Shown: positions 55,201-64,000 of the stretch, piece after piece | How the letters are laid out: each line of letters begins with the position of its first letter | How positions within the stretch are numbered: position 1 is the stretch's first letter | Assembly (NCBI GenBank): GCA_902702965.1 | Contig: CACRXP010000608.1 | Location: forward strand, 122,246-186,245 | DNA: 64,000 bases | Source of the DNA: Spirometra erinaceieuropaei | Taxonomy: Eukaryota > Platyhelminthes > Cestoda > Diphyllobothriidea > Diphyllobothriidae | Direction: 5' to 3' | Notes under the pieces: model-generated | Told to the model about the DNA's origin: nothing | The model's database searches: none | What the model saw: the letters and a program-made list of their open reading frames with translations, nothing else | Made by a program: the position numbers and the translations under genes

Positions 55201-56520
55201 TCTCCAGTCATGAACACTTGGGATTGTCCTTGAGATGAACATGGTGACTGAAATTGCGAATGTCTTCCTGGGTGACGTCAACTTTACGCGGTTCGTGTTG
55301 AACATGGTCGCAAAATCACTACCTACCCGTACGGTTATTTCTTCTTACACGTTTTGTTTATCTACTCAGCGAATCCCAAATTCGTTACAAACCTGAAAAG
55401 TGTTAGAGACCCCAAAACCCTAACTGTTCTGGCCGAAGGTAACCTAAGTTTTCAATTAGGCCAAATTATGGACAATGTTCTAAGCAGCACATCCCACGGT
55501 TAATGCATATGCAGGAGTCCAAGCGCAGAAAAAGGAATAATGCCTCTTGTATGTCAACGTTTTACTACCTTCTATAGTGTACACCAACATGATATGAACT
55601 CCAAAACGAAGTACTTTTCCCCGAATGAACTTGCAGCCACATATAACGATTGACAGTACCTTCAAACTCTACTTTTTGCGCAGATAGTCGTTTATATGTC
55701 TATGCAGTCATTGAGGTTCGAGGATTACGCTAGCAGTGGAGTATCCCAATTTTGAGCTAGGTTCTTTGATGGACTGCCGACCCATGACGAAGCGGTGGGT
55801 GAAAACAAGTTTTGAAGGTGTAGATACTCTTCTGCGTCTCAGTGCCGCGTAGACACTGGTTGTGTTTTCTAGAAGGGCACAATTATCACTATACTACTGA
55901 CGTCTTGGTGCTTACTACCTTTACAAACATACGGAATACAGTCTTGTTGGAAGTGCTCACGTGCCCAAAGTCCACAACATTATTCCGCTCAGACGTATCT
56001 TCCAAGACCAGAGCGTGACGAGTACTCTGTAATTTGGCTCATTGACACAGGAACTATTGATCGCCTCAGCCTCTTTCGTGGCGCACGTTTTGGTAAAGGG
56101 GACAAACTTTGAAGCATCACGGTGGCCAGCTGAGTATCGAAGGGCTATGTGTCCATCCTCGTCCTATGTAGACTCACATTCTCCGCTATGCTGATGGGAA
56201 GCGTCCCGAAATTGCCGTAAAGTACCGAAGCGACAGAAAACTGCTCAATTTCTGTCGCCTGAAATCTCCATCGAGGGTTTCCAAGGCCGATGTCCGCGAA
56301 ATATTGTCTGCGGATACTGCACATTAGACGTCACAAGGGAAAAGGGCATGTTTTCGGCTGCCCCAAATTCGAATGACAGCGGTCATGCACCGACCGGCCG
56401 ATACAAAGTGTTGCTTACTTAGTACCCCTGCCATTATCAATGAAGTTTATCCCGTAATAGTGGGCAAATTCACTGGGAATATTTAGAAACATCGAGGTCG
56501 ATGACGTGGTCGCAATTCAG
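52291..56520. other. Unassigned stretch
   Basis: No supported gene. 52620-52820 shares CACGGGAATAGG and a short telomere-like patch with 57780-57990, so it is an old dispersed repeat. Confidence 0.35.
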
Positions 56521-56522
56521 AT

Positions 56523-56690
56523 CTCTAAGGCCAGATAAGCCTTCGCCCGGTCAAGGCCCTCGTCTGAAACCGTTGGGGCATCCTCTCAACACAAAACTGA
56601 GGATGTGTAGGGATTGTGTCATTACCGACAAAGACAAGGGAGACTGGAATGGCCTTTTCTGACTTATTAGCCGTCGTCAGGGATGTTTCC
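56523..56690 (-). mobile_element. SINE tail with hammerhead (type i), inverted
   Basis: On the minus strand the hammerhead is followed by CAGTCTCCCTTGTCTTTGTC and AATGACACAATCCC. The head is not recognisable. Confidence 0.5.
56644..56684 (-). ncRNA. Hammerhead motif, type i
   Basis: Core CTGACGA (minus, 56680-56674), stem CGGCT-AATA-AGTCA (three good pairs and one wobble), core GAAA, AGGCCA, TT, CCAG. The 5' strand of stem I (ATCC) does not pair with CCAG. Probably inactive. Confidence 0.45.
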
Positions 56691-56712
56691 TGGCAAGTCT
56701 CCCGGAGAGGGC

Positions 56713-56915
56713 GAAGTCGTAGGCAGTGTCTGCAAGTCAAACAGGAAGACTAGATCATTTCTATGTTAACTGTTTTCAAAGAATAATGGACATGAAGCGG
56801 CCGGAAAGAGTCCCCTACATTAAGATCCTGGAGAAAAGGGGCATCAACAGTATTTATGCCATGATGAGGTTACCTGATTTAATTGGGTTAATTCGAGTGT
56901 TTGACACAATATTTA
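56713..56915 (+). pseudogene. LINE reverse transcriptase C-terminal fragment
   Basis: The frame from 56726 reads TGRLDHFYVNCFQRIMDMK, then VPYIKILEKRGINSIYAMM and LPDLIGLIRV. This is the conserved segment after the RT thumb of CR1/RTE-like LINEs (usually L..FH.RCLR.IL.I.W.D..PN..VL...G..SI.A.L....L.W.GHV). Expected Trp-Gly-His-Val is lost. No upstream RT palm was found. The SINE inserted directly before it may have replaced it. Confidence 0.6.
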
Positions 56916-57640
56916 GACATACGAAAACAACTTCCAACTGATCATGAAAGTGTGCAGTGTCCACTTTCGGGATCAGTACCCGAACACGCGGTAGTCTGGT
57001 CTAAAGTATGCCCTTCGGAGTCTAAACGTGGTTTGTGTTTTACGCACTTTCCAAACTTCCGCAAAAGCCGCCGACATTTTAAGCATGGACCTGCACTTCG
57101 AATGCGTCGAAAGAGATTGTGCTATTAATTGCTCTTCCCCTTGTCGCAAATTCAAAACACTCCTGTCGAAAATAATTTGTGCTTTGAAAAAGACGAAAAA
57201 TCTCTCCTCGATTCTTTATTTCTTTTTGATTACATGAAGGCAGGATTAGCTCAGATCTTTCGAATGGGGTACTTGGAGAAAATCTCCCTTCGATTACTGA
57301 ATGTAAATCCAAGTGACTGAACGGGTAGCAAGCAAAACAAACTAGTTTTATAAAGTCGTTGCCGTAATTCTTCTGTCGTCCAAAACACCAATCAGAGTTG
57401 TTAATAAGTACGGTCATCGGTTCACCTCGGAGCATCTTTTTCTTCACAGGATTGAAGAATACCATCGAAAGAATCTGTTCCATCCTGGGAGCATCTCAGA
57501 CCTACGCCCGATTGGCGCATTTATACATACGTCTTCTGTTTATCTAGTTTAAAACAGCTTCAGAGTTTTGACTTTTGCAAGGACGAAGACATGATTAGGC
57601 GAAAGTAACTACCAGTCATAATTTCGCCTGTAGTCTACCT
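56916..57640. other. Unassigned stretch
   Basis: No supported gene. Confidence 0.35.
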
Positions 57641-57990
57641 TTTAGCTATGGAGATAACCATCACCATGACCATGTCTCTGTTGGCAAACAGTCCAGCCCT
57701 TGTTCCTCCAAATAGCGAAACCCGGTTTCTGGAGATTATGAAGGGTTTTCCAGAGTTGTATATCATTGCAATGTTCAATCTGTCGGTTGGGTACGGGAAT
57801 ATGGACTCCTCCGTACTACAGCTGGGACGAGGATTGGATCTTAGCTATGGCTAGGAGAGTAATGGGGGTTTTTGTTAAGGCTAGGGTTAAAGTTAGAACA
57901 CGAGAATAGGCACCCTCCCTGGGATTTAATGTGACGCCGCCTGTAGGGTAGGGGTTGAGATTTCCCTGTCCGATCAGTTTGCCAAGACCT
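57641..57990 (+). repeat. Dispersed repeat with a short telomere-like patch
   Basis: AGGCTAGGGTTAAAGTTAG (57873-57895) followed by ACACGAGAATAGGC, shared with 52680-52750. The 68-codon frame at its start is not recognised. Confidence 0.4.
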
Positions 57991-60467
57991 TGTTGAGTTG
58001 CCTTCACGAATCCTCTACCGAGAAAGGAGGCTCGTAGGCAGAAAAAGTTATTGGTAGTGTCTTCACGGTCACTAATTGAAGACATTCACAGCTGTACCTA
58101 TTAGGAAGTGCTTATTTACTCTTTAGTTGGGAAAATAAAGGTAACTATGTCTGGTAAAAGTCAAATAAGTTACTAAAATGATGTTTTAGCATTGGACTGA
58201 AACATCTGGGGCCTAACAAAATGCGACAGTATGGTCCGCTATTCAAAATCAGACAGAACTAATTGCACAGCTTTTGCCATGGTAGCGGGCCAGGAACATT
58301 AACTAACCACCACACCGAGCCAGTCATCGAAAGTGGTGGCAAAGAATGTGATCTACCGCCTGAGCAACGTTCGCTCATAGCCAAATATAGCCCCCAAGGG
58401 TTTTATTGTAGTAGATGGCGGAAACGCTGAAAACGTAAACGTGGGATTCGAGCCTTAGAAGCAGCTGCGAGCACTACTTCGATGGCACCGGCTTAGCGGC
58501 TAAATAGCAGACTTAGAAAGTTTCTTTCGTTAGATTTTTGAAAGGGCAAATCCAGAAGAAGTTTTTATATGGCAGTTTTTGTGTGCCGTTTTAAGTGCTC
58601 CTACAGTGTTGGACTACCGGCAGCAAAGATTCCCTGGTCGGCCGCGGTTCCCACGTACGGAATAGCTTTGTCGCCGGATTCTATGTCTAGACTGGTCTTG
58701 AAGTTGATCTAGGACATAACGGAACGCCGCAGATGCTCCTAGTTGTCGCGGCACACAACGGACACATTCATTCCGTAGTCAGACCACATCTTCATGAATG
58801 AATGTTTGGCCTTGACTATAACCTAAGAAGGACTGTGTGGGCACGTAACCAAAACTGAAGGATGAGATTGCAGGAGCCTTGGTGGCTTTGGTGGGTCGCT
58901 ATGCAAAAGCGGATTAAAACTATGAACTCGGCACACACGCAGCTAATTCATGAATTTCACTGTAAAATTTTATCGATCAACTCGGAATTAACCGTTTGTT
59001 CCAGACGTTTACGAAAACAAGAGGACAAAGCAGGGCCACCAAAAACCTTTCGAATCGGAAAAGAAAACACAGTTAAGCAAACACTGCAACAATACTGCAA
59101 ACACTGCCAATAAAGACGCAAGATATGTAACCGCCTCGAAGCAATTAAAAATCAATAGCTCAATAGGGATATAATTTCCATGTTCAGGAATATTTAGGTG
59201 TAGTTTAAAGAAGTAGAAATGAAAGGTGGAAAGGAAAACTTTAATTTCCGAATGATCAAAATTTTCGCTCGGAAGTCCTTCAGAGTGGCCGTAAAACTAA
59301 GGAAAGTCGATTGGGGTAAAAGGGGAAACAGTAAAAAAAACTTTATCCTTTTCTGGATAATAAGCAAGACCCGATGTTCTCCTGTTCATACATGATCCTA
59401 TCCCAAGGACGTTTTCGGACAGATTTGGAGGGCTTTGTGACCCAGTCCAAGGGGTCTTCTGTCATTTATTTCTAGAAAAACTGACTAATAATCCAGCAAC
59501 TTATTTTGTATTTTAGATATCATTGGCGCTCTTCTTGCCTGAGTCACCCTGCAGATAGAATCGTACAGGGTGTTCTATGCATGAAACGCATTCATGCAGT
59601 CTTATTAATCAGTTCTGTTAAAAGTAGATGATGGAAAACCGCCCGCCTTCAGGATGGGGTCTTATGCTACTACTAGGGTCTCTATTTCGATCTTCTGTCA
59701 CTCCAGAAATCAGGCTGGAACGGTTTGCTACCTTTTAGGTAAGTCGATGTAGGTACTAAAAGCAGTCATTTTGAAGGTAAGAGGGTGTCACGTCCGTTGA
59801 ATTTAAGAGGAAATTTGGTTAAATCGCAGTTGGCAGCCAGGAAGGGAGAAATGGATGAAGAGGTCCCCGTCTTACAGAAATGGTGGGAAAGGGGGTTATA
59901 CGGGTGGGGTAAATGAAAGGGCTGGTAGAAGACTGCGGGAATTTCTGGGAAAAAGTAAAGTTACAAGAGAAGGTGTTTAGAAGTCTTAACCAGGTGGAAT
60001 AATGGCAGAAAATTAAAAAAATCCCGTGGAAATCAGCACGGTCTTCGGAAAATGGCAGAGGTAAATAGTGATAGGTTAAACGCACCGTAGCCGCCTAGCA
60101 ACCAATGAGAGGTAGCCGGCGGATGGCTGGGTCAGTCCGCATAGCGTATCCGAAAACCGCGGACGGTATCATGTATGTCAGTGAAGTGGCGAGCGGAAGT
60201 AGAAATAAGGATAGCGAAGCCCAATTACGGTGAGTGTGCGGATCATTGAGAAGTAAACAAAAATATGCGGCGGAGGAGGTGCGGCATCAGGTGGCGTACG
60301 AGTTGGCGTAATAAAAAGAGAATGACGTAACTGGCAACCGTGGAAGTTCCGAAAAAAAGAGTAAAGCAGGGCAACCGTCATGGTTTACCATCGGCGTATT
60401 TTTGTCCTCTTTTAGACCGCGGACTGCAAGAAAACCGAGGAAGGCAGCTTCGCAAATCAGTCAGCCA
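57991..60467. other. Unassigned stretch
   Basis: No supported gene. From about 59800 the plus strand becomes purine-rich. Confidence 0.35.
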
Positions 60468-60622
60468 ATGAAATTTGGCAAAATGCAGGATGTGATTCAG
60501 TCGTCTAAACTTGTGCAGTATTTGTAAGCTAAGAGGCTGCTGGCCTCACAAGTAATGTGTCGATGCCGCGTGCTTATGCGGTTGCGAGTACAGCGGCAAC
60601 GCACGGACGGTTTTGCCCTCAG

Positions 60623-60662
60623 GTAAGGCTAAAAATTAGTAGCATGTGCTCTGCTGATGTAG
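60623..60662 (+). other. 40-nt intron in the Merlin transposase
   Basis: GTAAGGCT to GATGTAG. Removing it restores the frame and joins TDGFALR to KYGTKS, the expected order. Confidence 0.7.
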
Positions 60663-60976
60663 CAAATACGGAACTAAAAGCCCACTGAGAATGACTCCAG
60701 TGTTTGAGCGAAGCCACCTAACATTACTGAAGGCAGTGAATAAAGCCCTTGCTTTTCTAGAAGGAACAGGGGCAAATGGATGTGCAGCATCTGTGAGGAT
60801 CAGTTCCAATACGTCGCTGGAGTGGTATGGAATCTGAAGAGATGTCTGCACGAAAGTCCTGCTCAAGGAAATGAGGCAGCTGGGTGGTGAAAACGTTGAA
60901 GTCCGAGTGGACGAAACATTGCTACCTAGACGCAAGTGCAGCGTCGGTCGCCTGAGGAAACAGAACTGAATTTTGG

Positions 60977-61008
60977 GTAACATAATCCACTTAATTAACC
61001 ATTCCTAG
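60977..61008 (+). other. 32-nt intron in the Merlin transposase
   Basis: GTAACATAAT to TTCCTAG. Removing it joins ILG to IHDMNRR, matching the family's W-x-x-G-I block. Introns this short are typical of flatworm genes. Confidence 0.75.
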
Positions 61009-61463
61009 GCATACACGATATGAACAGAAGGAAGGCTGTGTTCGAGCAAGTAAACAACCGCAGCTGGTCTTCCCTGAAGGCCGTAATAAAGAAATGGGTG
61101 GCCCCAGGCAGTGTGATAGTCATGGACCAATGGAAAGCGTATGCCCCGCTAGCGGAGGAGGGCTATCGCCATCTGACTGTTAATCATTCCGGCAATTTTG
61201 TTGATCCGGTCAGCAGAAGAAATACGAATTCCATAGAAGCGTACTGGAGCAGACTAAAGGAAAAATTGCGCGAGAAGGGTCCGATCACAGGAAGAAAAGT
61301 TTGGGAACACGTGGATGAAGCCCAATACCGCCTGTGGTATGGTGTGAAGGTAAATAACCTGCCGGAGGCTTGGCAAGTATTCCTAACCCATGTGACCCAA
61401 GTCTATCCGGTCGTGGAGAGTGAGGGCGAAAACCAAAGCGAGGCTTCGCAGACGCGCAGGTAA

Positions 61464-62890
61464 GCCACGAACCGGTAACTAAAGAGAACTTTTTCAGCTG
61501 TATAGACACCCAGGGACGATAACAATGCCAAGAGGACCAAACAGCGGTCTGGCCAAGGAGAGCGCTACATTCAACCCAATTCGGACAGACAAAGTAGGTG
61601 TTTATATGAACTACTAACAGCAATAGCGAAATCTGTTCGACTGAAGTACAATGCCTTTGTTTGGTCTGCGGTCGTTAATACCACCCGGAGAGTCTATGCC
61701 CACGTGGGTGGTCGGTCAGAAGACGAAAGGAATGACACACTTTTCCGGCCTTGGGTTATGAATGTTCACTTGAAGGGATAGTCTCGACTGCTGGGCTTGC
61801 CGTAGTCTTACTCGTTCCTGCGTGCTAATACTTGGACAATCGCGGGGGGAGGAAGGCGATTGTCAAGTAAAAATGTCGGCACTGCAGTAAACGTAAAAGG
61901 AAATACTGTGGACCGCACACTAAGCAGAAGGAGGTCGGGTCCAACGCCTAAATCGTGAAAAAGAGCAAGGCGCGGATCACCCGGGACTGAAGGGGGACGC
62001 AGTCCTAAATCCCGTGGTTCACGAGTTGAGGGAGTGTGTGCGAGGTGAATGGTGGATGTCGAAGGGGACCACCGGTAGGGCTGAACGTCTGTGGTACCTG
62101 CGAACTACTGAATGACGGCGTCGAACCCAAGTAGGGCGGATGCGAATGTGCACGTATGCTAACCCGGACAAGATAGCCGTAAAGGCAAAGCAGAAGCGCA
62201 CAGTAAGCGCGTACGTGCGGGCTGGGAACGTAGGGGGATGTTAGGAAAAACCGCGGCGGCAATGTCGGGCAGAAACGATGTCGGTAGACGGGCAGCTGCT
62301 GGTGCTGAAGGTCAAGGTAAAGTAATTTAAGGGAAGGCAAATGCTCACGACAACTGAACGCGGACGCAATGACGAAAATGAGCGTAGCTGGACGTCGCTG
62401 CTGTGGGAAGTGCTACAGGACGGACACTAAGGGAAGGCGTGGAAGGTTAGAATCGGCGGGCAAATAAAGAGCAAAACGGCCGGTTCGGATACGTCTTACT
62501 CCTCGGGAGGGAGCCGTTGGATGTAGGGACAGCGTAATCCAACGTTATCGTAAGCGAATGGTAGGGAAGTGTCCCGCTTATGTAAATAGAACCGGAAGGT
62601 AGATGGTAATCTCGTGGTAGGTATTGAAAACTAGAGGCGGTAGCTATGAACGCCATATGGAAAACAAATAGGCCACGAACGCTAACTGGGATGTCAAGCT
62701 AACCACCCGTCCGTACTTCATAGGGTAGTGCAAGCGCACTGAGAAATAGTAAGGATGCAGATCCCGTAAAGCAGAAACTGAGGGCGTCGCCGGAGTGGAT
62801 GCCGAATTAAAAAAACTCCCGGGAATAAATAACGGTAAACTGAAACCCAATGCGCCACCGCAAATGGCCATAGGGAAAACCCTGAAGAAA
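61464..62890. other. Unassigned purine-rich stretch
   Basis: No gene recognised. Minus-strand frames up to 145 codons reflect composition. May include the end of the Merlin element. Confidence 0.35.
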
Positions 62891-64000
62891 GCTGTAATCG
62901 TAAGACCTAACTCGTAAACTCTAATCCTTAATCTAAGACCTAAACCCGGAAACGTCACTGTAAGGCTGATCGGGAACACGATAGCCGTAAGGCTAAAACC
63001 CAGCGAAACCTCATACCCAAAAGCTAACCCGGCCGCTCTAAGACTAATCCGGAAAAAGTTAACTCGAACTCTGGTCCTCACCCTAACCTCAAACCTGAAC
63101 TCTAACCCTAACCTTAACCCTAAAACCTAACCCTAAGCTCCAAAATCCAACCGTAACTATAATCCTAAAACGTAACACTAACACTGAAACTAACCCTAAA
63201 CTTAAGCCGTTTCCCTAAACATAATGCTAAGCCGTGGCCCCTGCCTTCACAATAAAGCCTACCCCAACCCCTAAACATAACCTGACCACAAACTTAAACC
63301 AAAAAAGGTAACCCTAAAGCCCTAAACGTAATCGCAAACCCTAACTGTAATACGGAAACCAGAAATTCACACTAAACCTAATACTAACTCTAACCATAAC
63401 ACTAAATCCAACACTGACCGTAACCGCAAAACCTAACCCTAAGCCTGAAAACCGAAAGTAACCGAAATCATAATACCCAACGCCAAAACGAACCCTAGCC
63501 ATAACATCAAATCCAATCGTAACCTTAACCCCAACACTAATCCTAACCCTAACGCTAACCGCAACCTTAACCCTGGCCCTTATCTTAACCCTAACGCTAA
63601 CCTTAACCCTAATTTTAACCCTAAACCTAGTCCTAGCCCTAAAGCTAATCGTTATCTTAACCCTAACTCTAACCTTAACCCTACCCATAACCTTAACCTA
63701 AACCCCAACTCTAACCTTAATCCGAACCCTAAGCCTAACCGAAATCGTAAAACTTACCGTAGCTCTTAGGCATAGCCCTAACTCTAAAACCTAACCGCAA
63801 CCGTAATACAGAAACCTAATCGTAAACTCTTACCCTAACGCTAACGTCCTAACCCTAACCCGAAAATCGGAAGTCATAAACCGGAACCTTAATCCTAACC
63901 TCAACCCTAAAACGGAAGCCAAATGTTCTAACCCTAACCCCAAAGCCGAACCCCAACCGTAAAGCCAAACAATAATCGCAAACCTAAACCCTAACACTGA
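62891..64000 (-). repeat. Long decayed telomere-like tract (CCCTAA), running off the window
   Basis: Over 1.1 kb of AACCCTAACCCTAA variants with frequent substitutions (CCGTAA, CCTTAA, CCCAAA). Order and density rise towards 63500-63720. The minus strand would be TTAGGG-type. It could be an internal telomeric relic or a subtelomeric satellite. Confidence 0.75.

Larger units (their letters stand above)
60468..61463 (+). pseudogene. Merlin-family (IS1016/ISXO2-like) DNA transposase with tiny introns
   Basis: Three exons, 60468-60622, 60663-60976 and 61009-61463, join in frame over introns of 40 and 32 nt (GTAAGG..GTAG and GTAACA..CTAG), giving 307 residues, a normal Merlin length. Exon 1 carries MCRCRVLMRLRVQRQRTDGF, the N-terminal Cys-containing block. 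Exon 2 has FERSHLTLLKAVN and VEVRVDETLLPRRKCSVGR with the first catalytic Asp (residue 135). Exon 3 has VIVMDQWKAYAPL (Asp 196), NHSGNFVDPVSRRNTNSIEA and YWSRLKEKLR (Glu 233), a DD36E triad. The protein would cut and paste the element. Three in-frame stops (TAA 60525, TGA 60835, TGA 60967) kill it. A third possible intron (61460-61497, 38 nt) would add eight residues. Terminal inverted repeats were not found. Confidence 0.85.

Noticed and set aside
56944..56994. KVCSVHFRDQY, similar to the end of a THAP zinc-finger (C-x2-H)
   Set aside because: Only about 25 codons between stops. The other two Cys ligands and the AVPTLF-like block are absent.
62644..63081. 145-codon minus-strand frame with hydrophobic stretches
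   Set aside because: It overlaps the telomere-like tract and its edge. Composition explains the lack of stops, and there is no start or splice context.
63341..63688. 115-codon minus-strand frame rich in VKVRVRVKI
   Set aside because: It is the translation of the decayed telomere-like repeat, not a protein gene.
1..64000. CRISPR arrays, rRNA genes, bacterial operons
   Set aside because: No regularly spaced short repeats, no rRNA signatures, and a eukaryotic, intron-bearing, repeat-dominated layout.

Overview
This window looks like nuclear DNA of a parasitic flatworm, most likely a tapeworm of the Diphyllobothrium/Spirometra type. That is inferred from the mix of elements: Penelope-like elements (PLEs) with GIY-YIG endonucleases, Ty3/gypsy elements resembling the CsRn1/Boudicca group, a Merlin transposase with introns of only 32-40 nt, TTAGGG-type telomere-like tracts, and many hammerhead-bearing short repeats. 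There are no operons. Coding density from host genes is very low, and nearly everything recognisable is mobile DNA. A 268-bp N gap lies at 29357-29624 and a single N at 26892.

Layout. 1-780: the end of a Ty3/gypsy element (integrase C-terminus between two LTR-like copies). About 2.1-17 kb: the 3' part of a minus-strand host gene for a fibronectin-III, single-pass membrane receptor, with exons near 17.0, 15.9, 6.4, 4.25 and possibly 2.1 kb. Its long introns hold SINEs, PLE tails and inverted repeats. 18.07-19.55 kb: a 5'-truncated PLE with a 441-codon open frame (reverse transcriptase plus GIY-YIG). 25.8-27.5 kb: tRNA-headed repeats interrupted by a 1-kb near-perfect inverted array with an 11-bp target duplication. 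34.7-36.5 kb: a gypsy relic with a PLE nested in its reverse transcriptase. 36.4-37.6 kb: zinc-finger-like tail repeats. 38.25-43.03 kb: a PLE with a 2.8-kb gypsy element nested in its reverse transcriptase. 51.1-52.3 kb: a minus-strand PLE relic. 56.7 kb: a LINE fragment. 60.47-61.46 kb: a Merlin transposase pseudogene. 62.9-64 kb: a long decayed CCCTAA tract running off the window.

The most interesting signal is not a protein. At least three unrelated repeat classes here carry hammerhead ribozyme folds: (i) a tRNA-headed SINE whose 3' tail is a compact type I hammerhead; (ii) a 346-bp repeat with a hammerhead with an enlarged loop II, present three times in the 26.4-27.4 kb array and once at 45.6 kb; (iii) the 3' ends of PLEs. 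Hammerheads are known in PLEs and in schistosome Sm-alpha repeats. Finding several families close together, with palindromic stem III sequences suggesting dimeric ribozymes, points to a ribozyme-processed retroelement community.

The rest, including several multi-kb stretches, shows nothing I can assign and is listed as such.
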